This document shows positions 43,712 through 52,707 of a DNA stretch of 64,000 nucleotides, piece after piece. The stretch is from positions 1 to 64,000 of the forward strand of contig CAITND010000016.1 in NCBI GenBank assembly GCA_903893625.1, given 5' to 3'. Positions within the stretch are counted from its first letter, which is position 1, and every line of letters begins with the position of its first letter. A program made the translations under genes and the position numbers. The notes under the pieces are model-generated. The model had not been told where the DNA came from and did no database searches. It worked only from the letters and a program-made list of their open reading frames with translations. The stretch is from an uncultured Oscillatoriales cyanobacterium (GTDB lineage: Bacteria > Cyanobacteriota > Cyanobacteriia > Cyanobacteriales > Microcoleaceae).

Positions 43712-44722
43712 TTAATGGGTTAAATCTTGAATCACAGATTGCAATCCTGATACAACATAGGTTAAAGAATCATAATCAATTCGATCGGGAGTATCTTGTT
43801 GAGTATGATAATAAGGATAACGAAAGGGGGCTGTATCTGTAACCATTAAAGCGGGATAGCCAACTTGCCAAAATGACCAGTGATCTGACCATCCTACCCC
43901 CGGAATAAAATTAGGTAAACTAACGCCCTGGGAGGGAAATTCAGCAGAAGTGCGAAATTTTGCTATGACTTGATGGATTAAGGATCGGGAGCCAATATTA
44001 CCAATAAAACCAATAAAATTTCCTTGATTGGGATAAATTAATCTTAAAATATTGACCGGATACTGTTGACTATTCCTGGCTTGAGAATAAAAGCCCATAG
44101 TTTCTAAACTCAGCATTGCTACAATATTTTCCTGGCGTTCTTGACAGCGTTTAGCATAAACCAAACTTCCCATATTTTCTGACCAAAAAAACGGGGGTTC
44201 TTCATTAACAAATTCCACAAACCGCAAGGTTCGTTTGGGGTGAGTTGTGGCAAATAGCTTGGCTAAAGATAAAACAGCAACGGCTCCAGAACCATTATCG
44301 TTTGCTCCAGGAGAACCGACAACCGAATCATAATGAGCACCAATAACTACAATTTCATCAGGTTTTTCAGTTCCCTGAATTTCTACTTCTAAGTTGCGAA
44401 AAACTTGTCCATTAACGGAATACTCTTGAGTATTGACCGAATATCCTGCTTGACTCAAACGTTTCTTTAAAAAATTTTCTACTTGAATTAAATTGCTATA
44501 AAAAATATAATTATGCTCACCAATATCTTCAGCAATTATTTTAATATCTCGGTTTAAATCATCCCGCAATTGCTGTTGAGAGGCAGTTAAGGGCGGTAAC
44601 TGTCCTGAATAGCTTTTTTCGGGCATGGTTGCGATTAAAGAGGCGATCGCCATGAACAAAACCATTAAACCCCCTAACAAAATCCCCAGGCGGATGAGAG
44701 CAGCTTTCGTGATCCATTGCAC
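43712..44722 (-). CDS. Membrane-anchored M28 family metallopeptidase
   Basis: 336 residues, GTG start. An N-terminal helix (about 9-32) anchors or exports the protein. The M28 core shows GAHYDS (zinc His and general motif), GANDNGSG (bridging Asp), VEFVNEEPPFFWSENMGS (catalytic Glu and zinc Glu), LSLETMG (Asp-equivalent position) and a late YYHTQQDTPD (zinc His). Such enzymes are di-zinc aminopeptidases in the periplasm or outside. It stands alone, divergent from the radical SAM gene. Confidence 0.87.
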   Translation of the reverse strand: MQWITKAALIRLGILLGGLMVLFMAIASLIATMPEKSYSGQLPPLTASQQQLRDDLNRDIKIIAEDIGEHNYIFYSNLIQVENFLKKRLSQAGYSVNTQEYSVNGQVFRNLEVEIQGTEKPDEIVVIGAHYDSVVGSPGANDNGSGAVAVLSLAKLFATTHPKRTLRFVEFVNEEPPFFWSENMGSLVYAKRCQERQENIVAMLSLETMGFYSQARNSQQYPVNILRLIYPNQGNFIGFIGNIGSRSLIHQVIAKFRTSAEFPSQGVSLPNFIPGVGWSDHWSFWQVGYPALMVTDTAPFRYPYYHTQQDTPDRIDYDSLTYVVSGLQSVIQDLTH

Positions 44723-44909
44723 GTTTGTTGACCTCCAAGTTCCATGATTTTTATTATGATCATCATACTTGGGATAGATTAAATTTCGAGGGTGATGTAA
44801 CTATAATCTGACGGTATGAAAATGTGGAAAAACCTCTTAGATTTCCAATGGGTTAGTTGTACACTGCTTCCCCGCCCAGAAGAGTCAACTTAAGTTACCG
44901 GAGAGATTT

Positions 44910-46529
44910 ATGAAAGCATTGCTACTCTATCCTCAATTTCCCCAGTCTTTCTGGTCTTATGATCGCTTCATGGAAATTGTGGGACTGAAGGCGGTAATTC
45001 CGCCCTTGGGAATTATTACTGTTGCAGCACTGTTACCCCCAGAGTGGGAAATTCGATTTCGCGATCGCAATGTCACCTGTGAAACTGAAGCAGATTGGCA
45101 GTGGTGCGATTTAGTGATTCTTTCAGCCATGCTGGTGCAAAAGTCTGACTTTCAAGCCCTAATTCAGAAAGCCGTCCGACTGGGCAAAACCGTCGCCGTC
45201 GGTGGCCCCTATCCCACCTCTGTCCCCCAAGATGCCCTGGACTTTGGGGCGGATTTCCTGATTCTCGATGAAGGGGAGATGACCATTCCCCCATTTCTGG
45301 AAGCCCTGCGTCAAGGCGAAACCCAGGGAATCTTTCGTTCAATTGATAAGCCCGATGTCACTCAAAGTCCCATCCCCCGGTTTGACCTGCTTCAACAGGA
45401 TGCCTACTTAATGATGGCTATCCAATTTTCGCGCGGGTGTCCCTTCAATTGCGAATTTTGTGACATTATTTCTCTCTATGGTCGCAAACCCCGCACCAAA
45501 GAACCATGTCAAGCTCTGGCTGAGTTAAAAACCATCTATGACTTGGGTTGGCGGGGCTCATTATTTATTGTGGATGATAACTTTATTGGTAATCAACGGA
45601 ATGTTAAACGCTTTCTGCGAGAACTGATTCCCTGGATGCAGGAGCATAACTATCCGTTTACTTTTATGACTGAAGCTTCTGTGAATTTGGCTGAGGATGA
45701 TGAATTATTGCAACTCATGGGTGAAGCGGGTTTTTATGCCGTCTTTATGGGTATTGAAACCCCTGACCAGGATAGCTTACAAATTACCCGCAAACTACAA
45801 AATACCCGTAATCCTCTCGTAGAAGCCTGTCGTAAAATTAACGATGCAGGACTGTTGATCTATGCTGGATTTATCCTCGGTTTTGATGGAGAGCGAGCGG
45901 GCGCGGGCGATCGCATTCAAGCCTTTGTTGAACAAACGAGTATTCCGCAACCGATGTTAGGTATTCTTCAAGCTCTACCCAATACAGCCCTCTGGGAGCG
46001 ACTTAAAAAAGAACAGCGTTTAATTAATAGTAATAGCCATCCCACAGGCGACCAAAATACCATGATGAATTTCGTTCCGACACGCCCGATAACAGAAATT
46101 GCCAGAGAGTATGTTGAAGGGTTTTGGACGATGTACGAACCGGAGAATTATCTTCGACGTTGTTTACAACAATGCCTCAAGATTGCGACCTTAAAACATC
46201 ATCAGCAAGCCATGAAATTCCCTTTCGACAAAGGATTAAGATTAGTAATTCAACTGATCTGGCATCAAGGCATTCGTCGTCCTGAAATTCGAGGCCAGTT
46301 TTGGTATCAACTCTGGATCATTCTGTTAAGAAAACCCCAGGTTTTGAATATGTATTTGGGGTTATGTGCGGCTGGAGAACATTTCTGGGAATACCGAGCG
46401 TTAGCGAAAGAACGTATTACTCAACAGATGACTTCTAATTTACTAGAATCAGTAGTGAATTTGGCTCCAAACAACTCATTCTCAGAGATTTCTACAGCTA
46501 ACCCTGTAAGACCTGGATTAAAATACTAG
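44910..46529 (+). CDS. B12-binding domain radical SAM protein with DUF4070-type C-terminus
   Basis: 539 residues, GGAGAG before the ATG. The N-terminal 150 residues are cobalamin-binding-like (AVGGPYPTSVPQ, FLILDEGEMTIPPFLEAL) but lack an obvious DxHxxG. The radical SAM barrel follows with CPFNCEFC at about 175-182 binding the 4Fe-4S cluster. The C-terminal ~180 residues (REYVEGFWTMYEPENYLRRC) match the DUF4070 tail. Family members modify lipids, tetrapyrroles or natural products. The substrate here is unknown and no biosynthetic neighbour helps. Confidence 0.85.
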   Translation: MKALLLYPQFPQSFWSYDRFMEIVGLKAVIPPLGIITVAALLPPEWEIRFRDRNVTCETEADWQWCDLVILSAMLVQKSDFQALIQKAVRLGKTVAVGGPYPTSVPQDALDFGADFLILDEGEMTIPPFLEALRQGETQGIFRSIDKPDVTQSPIPRFDLLQQDAYLMMAIQFSRGCPFNCEFCDIISLYGRKPRTKEPCQALAELKTIYDLGWRGSLFIVDDNFIGNQRNVKRFLRELIPWMQEHNYPFTFMTEASVNLAEDDELLQLMGEAGFYAVFMGIETPDQDSLQITRKLQNTRNPLVEACRKINDAGLLIYAGFILGFDGERAGAGDRIQAFVEQTSIPQPMLGILQALPNTALWERLKKEQRLINSNSHPTGDQNTMMNFVPTRPITEIAREYVEGFWTMYEPENYLRRCLQQCLKIATLKHHQQAMKFPFDKGLRLVIQLIWHQGIRRPEIRGQFWYQLWIILLRKPQVLNMYLGLCAAGEHFWEYRALAKERITQQMTSNLLESVVNLAPNNSFSEISTANPVRPGLKY

Positions 46530-46732
46530 CACCTCACCCAAAAATATTTACTGAAAGGCTTGTGGAGTAGCACTTGTAGAGCTTGAGTACAGAGTTAAGA
46601 AGTCAAGGGGTTTTAAATTGTCATGCTCTACAATGCTGACATCCCACTAATGATTGGCTAGAAAACTGACATTCTGAATAGAATGGGTAGTTGCCAGCCA
46701 ATGATTGAATTTATCAAGATATTGTTAGAATA

Positions 46733-47263
46733 ATGCCTCTTTCTCAGCCACAAAATAAAAACCAAGTTTCGCCAGCACCCAATACTGATGGATTATCATG
46801 GTATACCGTCCCTGAAACCGTCAAACAATTGCTAGTGCTGGCATCTACTCATTGGAATAATCCCGATCTCGCCGATGGTTATATCAATCAGGCGCTTGCC
46901 ATTGCCGATGAAGATCCCGATGTGTTAGTGTCTGCCTATCGCTATTTCTTTTACACTCACAACGATCCTTTGGCATTGCAAGTGGCGACGAAAGTGCTAG
47001 AAATGGTGAAACGCATAGAATTGCTCCCTGAAGATTGGTTTCAACTCAAACCGATCTTGAGCGCGCGCTTAGACGAGCCCAATATTCGGCTTTATATTAA
47101 TGCCTATGCAGCATCAGGACTAATTCGAGCCCGACTCGGAGACATTGAAATAGCCAAACAAATTGCAACACAAGTGAGTGAGATTGAAAAACGGAACGAG
47201 TTTGGCGGAAATGTGGTACGAAATATTTTAGACCATCCCGATGACGATGATGAGGGGGACTAA
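46733..47263 (+). CDS. Hypothetical protein with TPR-like helical repeats
   Basis: 176 residues. I do not recognise a named family. Helical pairs such as DLADGYINQALAIADEDPDVLVSAYRY (split here: about residues 45-72) and SGLIRARLGDIEIAKQIATQ (about 130-149) look like tetratricopeptide-type repeats. The tail is acidic (DHPDDDDEGD). A protein-interaction role is likely. Its stop codon lies at the start of a long heptamer array. Confidence 0.6.
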   Translation: MPLSQPQNKNQVSPAPNTDGLSWYTVPETVKQLLVLASTHWNNPDLADGYINQALAIADEDPDVLVSAYRYFFYTHNDPLALQVATKVLEMVKRIELLPEDWFQLKPILSARLDEPNIRLYINAYAASGLIRARLGDIEIAKQIATQVSEIEKRNEFGGNVVRNILDHPDDDDEGD

Positions 47264-47398
47264 TTAGGAATTAGGAATTAGGAATTAGGAATTAGGAATT
47301 AGGAATTAGGAATTACGAATTACGAATTACGAATTAGGAATTACGAATTACGAATTACGAATTACGAATTACGAATTACGAATTACGAATTACGAATT
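47262..47398. repeat. AATTAGG and AATTACG heptamer array, about 19 units
   Basis: The longest heptamer array in the window. It begins with AATTAGG units, changes to AATTACG, has one AATTAGG interruption, and ends near 47398. It fills the space between converging genes, so no promoter is displaced. Confidence 0.95.
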
Positions 47399-47453
47399 AT
47401 CTAAACGTTTAGACGGGTTTAATTAGGATTAAACTTAACGTTTATCGTTAAAT

Positions 47454-48119
47454 TTAATCCTTTGATAATGCTGTTTTCCAGTTAAAAAATATCAATAACA
47501 AAACACTACTCAGAAAGGCGGCGAAGAAACACCACACTGAAATAAAAGTGGTTTGATAAAATCTGTCGGCTAGAATAAAAGAAAGGATGACCAACATTCC
47601 AAATAAAACTAATAGCCTTTGACTTGATATTAAAAACGGAACACTGATCACCAGCAAATATAAATATTTACAGATATCATAAAAGTAGATAAACTTAAAA
47701 TCATATAATAAATTGAGATTGTATAATAAATTGCCAGAATAATTAGTCGCCATCACTTCTTGTTTGACCACACAACTCAAAAGATAAATCCCTAAAATAG
47801 TTCCGATCCCTGTTAATCCTAAAATCAATTTCTTGCGAAATGGATTCTCTTCTAATAAATAAACTGAAATCGGGCAAAAAATCAACCAACATCCTGTAGC
47901 AAAGCCTAAAAAACCGTAAATTCCGATAAAATAGAGGAGAGATGATTTATGATCTAAAGTTAACCAGACAATACCCTCAAGCAATTGCTGAGTTGCAAAT
48001 AATAAAGGAAAAGCTGCTAATAAAAGCTGATTTTTCGAGGTCGTTTGTGTCAGGGTTGCAATTCCTAATACAGATAATGAGAAACTGGCAGTAAAACTTG
48101 CCGTTGCTGAAAAACACAT
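47454..48119 (-). CDS. DUF6629-like multi-pass membrane protein
   Basis: 221 residues. The start MCFSATASFTASFSLSVLGI, followed by LLLAAFPLLFATQQLLEGIVW, is the signature of a small membrane family (MCFS-x-x-ASF...LFA-QQ-x-EG). About seven hydrophobic helices are visible along the length. The function is unknown. It is a single gene with repeats downstream. Confidence 0.7.
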   Translation of the reverse strand: MCFSATASFTASFSLSVLGIATLTQTTSKNQLLLAAFPLLFATQQLLEGIVWLTLDHKSSLLYFIGIYGFLGFATGCWLIFCPISVYLLEENPFRKKLILGLTGIGTILGIYLLSCVVKQEVMATNYSGNLLYNLNLLYDFKFIYFYDICKYLYLLVISVPFLISSQRLLVLFGMLVILSFILADRFYQTTFISVWCFFAAFLSSVLLLIFFNWKTALSKD

Positions 48120-48229
48120 AAAAATATTAGACTCCTGAGTTCTTCAAACCGTAGATTTTTCACAATTATTAGGTTTTGGAACACCAGGGCATCAACTACC
48201 TCCTAAACCTCCTGCTGTACCTGTTCACC

Positions 48230-48290
48230 CTAATTCTACCTTTCTAAATAGCTTTTTTCGGGCATGGCTATGATTAGACCAGAAACAGGA
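48230..48290 (-). pseudogene. Possible short fragment of an M28 peptidase gene
   Basis: The 21-base block around 48245-48265 (AATAGCTTTTTTCGGGCATGG) also occurs in the M28 gene at about 44609-44629. Read on the minus strand it gives GLIIAMPEKSY, compared with SLIATMPEKSY in the intact protein. The match ends after about a dozen codons. It could be a relic of a duplicated gene or chance. Confidence 0.25.
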
Positions 48291-48372
48291 AGTCTGTTGA
48301 TTTCTCTGCTTTTCCTGATAAATTAGAGCAACAGGGCAAGTTGTTACACAGCATTGAGAGGAAATTGTATTC

Positions 48373-49434
48373 GTGGTAGCCGTGAATCAACCGATTACAG
48401 TGAATGATCAAAATCTAATTGAAAAAGCACTTTTATTAAAAGTGAAACGACTGACTTCAGCACGAGGACAACTGGTTCTTCCTTGTGTACCAGCTTTGCT
48501 GGACGAATACATGAGTCAGTTTCATGCTCTGCTGACAGCATTAGGGCAAAATTTTACCCCAGATGAATTGAATGGGTTACGTCAGCTTGTGGAACGAAAA
48601 TTACAGGAAGGATATCAAGCTTCACCCCATAGCCGTTTAGTCTTCAAATATGAACCTCCTGACCCCACCCAAGGATTAACCAGTGGTTTAAAACTCACGG
48701 TGACAACGGAAGTCACCTCTTTAGAAAATAAATATCAACGCTGGTTAACAACCCGTGAAGGGCCGTTGTTTGGAGCGCATCCCGATGCTAAATTAATGGC
48801 GGTGGTGTCTAATTTCTCCGATCCCGTTCACACCCCTATTTTAGATGTCGGAGCGGGTGTCGGTCGAAATACACTACCTTTAGCCCGGAAAGGACATCCG
48901 GTAGATGCGGTCGAACTCACCCCAGACTTTGCTCAAATTATTGCTAAGGAAGCGAAAGAAGCGAGTTTACCCATTCGGGTCATTCAAAGTAATATTCTCA
49001 ACCCGGCTTTAGTTTTACCCGCTAATTATTATCGGTTAGCGATAATTGCTGAAGTGATTTCCCATTTTCGGAACTTAGAGGATGTCCAAACCCTGTTAAC
49101 AAAAGTCTGTGATGCGGTTGCTGCTGGGGGATTAATTTTATTCAGTACATTTATCACCGATGAAAACTTTGAACTCAATGATAAAGTTCGAGAAATGGGT
49201 CAAATTCAATGGTCTTATTTGATTACTCCTGCTGAGATGAATTCGATCTTACAGGGTTTACCGCTACAAGTAATTTCCGATGAGTCGGTTTATCAGTATG
49301 AACGCACTCACCTCCCCCCGGAAGCTTGGCCGCCCACGACTTGGTTTGAGCATTGGTCACAGGGTCGAGATGTGATTCCGATCCAAAAACCCCCCCTGTC
49401 CTTACGTTGGTTATTATGTCAGGTGAAAAAATAA
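48373..49434 (+). CDS. SAM-dependent class I methyltransferase
   Basis: 353 residues, GTG start with GAGAGGAA upstream. The N-terminal ~150 residues are helical and probably regulatory or substrate-binding. The Rossmann domain begins with ILDVGAGVGRNTLPLARKG (motif I), then VDAVELTPDFAQII (acidic end of strand 2) and YYRLAIIAEVISHF, FSTFITDENF. It looks like small-molecule methyltransferases of the TehB/UbiE type. The substrate is unknown. Confidence 0.8.
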   Translation: MVAVNQPITVNDQNLIEKALLLKVKRLTSARGQLVLPCVPALLDEYMSQFHALLTALGQNFTPDELNGLRQLVERKLQEGYQASPHSRLVFKYEPPDPTQGLTSGLKLTVTTEVTSLENKYQRWLTTREGPLFGAHPDAKLMAVVSNFSDPVHTPILDVGAGVGRNTLPLARKGHPVDAVELTPDFAQIIAKEAKEASLPIRVIQSNILNPALVLPANYYRLAIIAEVISHFRNLEDVQTLLTKVCDAVAAGGLILFSTFITDENFELNDKVREMGQIQWSYLITPAEMNSILQGLPLQVISDESVYQYERTHLPPEAWPPTTWFEHWSQGRDVIPIQKPPLSLRWLLCQVKK

Positions 49435-49487
49435 ACGGTGGGTATTACGAGGAGGTCGGAAGTTTCTGACTTCAGAACATCAAAGGT

Positions 49488-49582
49488 GTTAGAACATAGA
49501 CTGATGCTGAAATCTAAACTTGTGTCCCTCTTTTCCTCCGGTGTTCCCAATTCGTAATTCGTAATTCGTAATTCGTAATTCC
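49488..49582. repeat. Second copy of the dispersed 42-nt element plus AATTCGT heptamers, forming the slt leader
   Basis: GTTAGAACATAGACTGATGC...TTGTGTCCC (49488-49528) matches 34487-34528. It is followed by CAATTCGT/AATTCGT units (49549-49582) that end one base before the ATG at 49584. The slt gene thus has no standard ribosome site, and repeat DNA makes up its leader. Confidence 0.75.
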
Positions 49583-49583
49583 C

Positions 49584-51764
49584 ATGATTAAGCGACGAAT
49601 CTCAAAAGTTTGGATTTTGCCAGTAATTGCATCTGGGGCTTTGTTGGTGGGTGTATTCTTTCCACTGACACAATTTCGAGCCTGGAAACAGTCATTACAA
49701 CAGACCTATTCTCCCGGTTCACAAACCCCTGAGTCGGAAGTTTTAAAACTCGCTTTATTGCCCGTTTCTCAACGTCAAACGGAATTAGAACCCATCGCCC
49801 AAGAGCGAAATACTTCTGTAGAAAGAAGTCGGGCACGATATTTATTAGCCAGTGATTCTTTACAGGAAAAACCAGAAACCACAATTCAATTATTAGAGGG
49901 ATTAGAGAAAGATTATCCTCTATTATCCGGTCATATTTTAGTCAAACGGGCGCAAGCTTATGAACAAATGGGAGAGGCAGAAAAAGCTCAGACAACTTGG
50001 CAGGAACTCTTAGAAAATTATGGAGAACAACCTGTTGTTATAGAAGCGTTATTTGCGTTAGGAAAAACAAATCCTGAATATTGGGATCAAGCGATCGCAA
50101 AATTTCCCAGTCATCCCCGAACCCTGGAAATTGCTCAAAGTCGCCTCAAACAAAATCCCAATCAACCGGAGTTATTATTATTAATTGCCCAACATGGATT
50201 GTATTTAAAAGACTATGGAACTTATTTAGAACAATTAAAGGCAAAATTTGGGAATCAACTCACTCCCGAACAATGGGAAATTGTGGCGTTTGGTTATTGG
50301 GAAAAACAGGAATATGGCAAAGCAGCGATCGCCTATTCTAAAGCTCCAAAAACGCCTCAAAATCTCTATCGTCATGGGAGAGGGTTATGGTTAGATGATA
50401 AAATTCCTGAGTCTCGAATTGCCTATAAACAGTTAATTAATACCTTTCCCCAAGAGATTGATCCCCAAGGGGAAGATGCTGGATTTGGTTTACTCAGATT
50501 ATCGAGGCTTTCGGATCAAAAAGAGGCTTTAGTTTATTTAGATCAAGTTATTGCTAAATTTCCCCGTCATGCAGCAGAAGCCTTATTAGATAAAGCTAAA
50601 CTGTTAGATCAAATGCGATCGGAAAAATCCGCTTCAGAAACTCGTCAACAATTACTCAGTCAATATAGTGATTCTGAAGCCGCCGCCCAATTGCGTTGGG
50701 AACTCGCTCAACAAGCCGCAAAAGCCGGAAATTTAAAATCAGCTTCCGACTGGGCAAAACAAGTTTCAACGAAAAATCCTGATAGTGAATTTGCCCCAGA
50801 AGCGACATTTTGGGTGGGGAAATGGGCAGAAAAAATCGGCAATTCTCAAGAGGCAAAAAAAGCTTATGAATATTTAATTGTGCGTTATCCTTCTTCCTAT
50901 TATGCTTGGCGTTCTGCCGTTCATTTAGGATGGCCTGTAGGGGATTTTACCACTGTTCGACCTCTCTCTCCCCATGTTGAACATCCTGACATTCGAGAAG
51001 TGCCTCCGGCGGGTTCTCAAACCTTACAAGAATTGTATGCGTTAGGACAAAATCAAGAGGCTTGGACGCTATGGCAAACGGAGTTTAAAAATCCAATGCA
51101 GCCTTCAGTTACTGAACAATATACCGATGGATTAATGCGGATGGCAGTGGGGGATAATTTAGATGGAATTTGGATGTTATCGAGTTTAATTCGGCGAGAT
51201 GATCCTCAAGAGCGATCGCAATATTTAGAATTAAAACAAAGACCCGCTTATTGGGAAGCATTATATCCTTTTCCCTATTTAGAAACCATTGTTAATTGGT
51301 CAAAAGAACGACAATTAAATCCGGTATTAGTCACGGCTTTAATTCGTCAAGAATCCCGGTTTATGCCGGGGATTAAATCTGTTGTCGGGGCGACGGGATT
51401 AATGCAGGTGATGCCAGAAACGGGGGCAGATGTTGCTAAACAAATTAAATTGAAAGATTATTCCTTAGAAAATGTGAATGATAATGTCAATTTAGGCACT
51501 TATTATTTAGATTTTACCCATCGAGAATATAACAATAATTCCATGTTAGCCGTCGCCAGTTACAATGCTGGGCCGGGTGCGGTTTCGGATTGGGTTAAAC
51601 GCTTTGGATTTCAAGATCCCGATGAATTTGTCGTTAAAATTCCCTATTCTGAAACTCAAGATTATGTGAAATCGGTGTTTGAAAATTACTGGAATTATCT
51701 CAGAATTTATAACCCCGATGTTGCCCAATTAATGCAAGAACATACCGCTAATTATAAGAATTAA
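49584..51764 (+). CDS. slt: Soluble lytic murein transglycosylase (Slt70-like)
   Basis: 726 residues. An N-terminal signal or anchor helix (about 9-30) is followed by about 500 residues of TPR-like helices (YEQMGEAEKAQTTWQELL, AAEALLDKAKLLD) forming a superhelical ring. The C-terminal SLT domain has the catalytic Glu in ALIRQESRF (about 589), then GATGLMQVMPETG and AVASYNAGPGAV. It cleaves the beta-1,4 bond in peptidoglycan with anhydro-ring formation, in the periplasm. The SnoaL-like gene is 9 bp downstream. Confidence 0.9.
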   Translation: MIKRRISKVWILPVIASGALLVGVFFPLTQFRAWKQSLQQTYSPGSQTPESEVLKLALLPVSQRQTELEPIAQERNTSVERSRARYLLASDSLQEKPETTIQLLEGLEKDYPLLSGHILVKRAQAYEQMGEAEKAQTTWQELLENYGEQPVVIEALFALGKTNPEYWDQAIAKFPSHPRTLEIAQSRLKQNPNQPELLLLIAQHGLYLKDYGTYLEQLKAKFGNQLTPEQWEIVAFGYWEKQEYGKAAIAYSKAPKTPQNLYRHGRGLWLDDKIPESRIAYKQLINTFPQEIDPQGEDAGFGLLRLSRLSDQKEALVYLDQVIAKFPRHAAEALLDKAKLLDQMRSEKSASETRQQLLSQYSDSEAAAQLRWELAQQAAKAGNLKSASDWAKQVSTKNPDSEFAPEATFWVGKWAEKIGNSQEAKKAYEYLIVRYPSSYYAWRSAVHLGWPVGDFTTVRPLSPHVEHPDIREVPPAGSQTLQELYALGQNQEAWTLWQTEFKNPMQPSVTEQYTDGLMRMAVGDNLDGIWMLSSLIRRDDPQERSQYLELKQRPAYWEALYPFPYLETIVNWSKERQLNPVLVTALIRQESRFMPGIKSVVGATGLMQVMPETGADVAKQIKLKDYSLENVNDNVNLGTYYLDFTHREYNNNSMLAVASYNAGPGAVSDWVKRFGFQDPDEFVVKIPYSETQDYVKSVFENYWNYLRIYNPDVAQLMQEHTANYKN

Positions 51765-51773
51765 GGAGAAGTT

Positions 51774-52175
51774 ATGGAATCTTCATCATCTTCAACCTTA
51801 GCAGTCGCTCAACAGGGGTTTACTCGACTTCAGCAGGGTTTAGCAACTGGAGAGTGGGAACCCTTTTTAGAAATGCTGACGGAAGATTGTACATTTTCCT
51901 TTCCCGCAGGCTCCTACAAAGGCTTACATCAAGGAAAAATAATGTTAGCAAAGTTCTTAAATTATGCCACTGAATCTGTGTTTAAAAACGGGTTATTGTT
52001 AACGTTACAACAGATAACCAGTAATGAAACAACGGTTGTTTTTGAAGTTTATTCGGAAGGGAAAATGTGGGAGAAACCTTATCAAAATCAAGCCGCCATT
52101 GCCTTTGATATTCAAGGCGATCGCATTTGCAGTTACCGCGAATATTTAGCAGTCGTTTTTACCTTACCTTCCTAA
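51774..52175 (+). CDS. SnoaL/NTF2-like fold protein
   Basis: 133 residues with AAGGAG ahead of the ATG. The pattern is an N-terminal helix pair (AQQGFTRLQQGLATGEWEPFLEML), then TEDCTFSFPAGSYKGLHQGK, then long strands and the end GDRICSYREYLAVVF, as in the cone-shaped NTF2/SnoaL fold. Members include ketosteroid isomerase-like enzymes and carotenoid-binding relatives. No catalytic pair can be assigned. It is probably co-transcribed with slt. Confidence 0.75.
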   Translation: MESSSSSTLAVAQQGFTRLQQGLATGEWEPFLEMLTEDCTFSFPAGSYKGLHQGKIMLAKFLNYATESVFKNGLLLTLQQITSNETTVVFEVYSEGKMWEKPYQNQAAIAFDIQGDRICSYREYLAVVFTLPS

Positions 52176-52227
52176 TAAAACGTAGTCAGCCCTTCAGGGC
52201 TTTCTTGATTCAATCATAAAAGAGGGT

Positions 52228-52701
52228 TTATATTAACTGATCAATCTTTTCTGTTGAACGAACTAAACGCATAAATTGGCAGGGATAACCGGAAATATGG
52301 CTTTTAAAAGTCCCAATTTCTTGAAATCCAGCTTTTTGATAAAAAGCGATCGCTCGTTGATTTCCTGCCATCACAATCGTATAAGCGGGAGAACCAATCA
52401 ACTTTAAAGCTAAGTTTAATAACCGCTTGCCAATCCCTTGATTTTGATAGTCAGGATCAATATATAATAGGGCAATACAGTTGCGATCAATGGCAACAAA
52501 ACCGACAACCGTTTTTCCTTTACAAGCCACAAATTTCTTATAAGAATAGCAAATTTGTTCCGCATTAGGATTTTTCGCTAACGGTGTCATTGCCCTTAAA
52601 TCACAAGAGCCTTTAAATTCCGCAGGTTGAGCGCGATCATGAACGTGACAAATGAGTGACCAATCTTGTTCTAAATAAGGACGAATAATAATCATTTTCA
52701 T
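52228..52701 (-). CDS. GNAT family N-acetyltransferase
   Basis: 157 residues. Core GNAT signatures: VVGFVAIDRNCIALLYIDPD (strands 4 and 5 with the acetyl-CoA-facing bulge), YQNQGIGKRLLNLAL (Q-x-x-G-x-G/A pyrophosphate loop) and NQRAIAFYQKAGF at the end. The substrate could be a small amine or a protein N-terminus. It sits 6 bp downstream of the SLH-glycosidase gene, so the two are likely co-transcribed. Confidence 0.85.
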   Translation of the reverse strand: MKMIIIRPYLEQDWSLICHVHDRAQPAEFKGSCDLRAMTPLAKNPNAEQICYSYKKFVACKGKTVVGFVAIDRNCIALLYIDPDYQNQGIGKRLLNLALKLIGSPAYTIVMAGNQRAIAFYQKAGFQEIGTFKSHISGYPCQFMRLVRSTEKIDQLI

Positions 52702-52707
52702 TCATCT

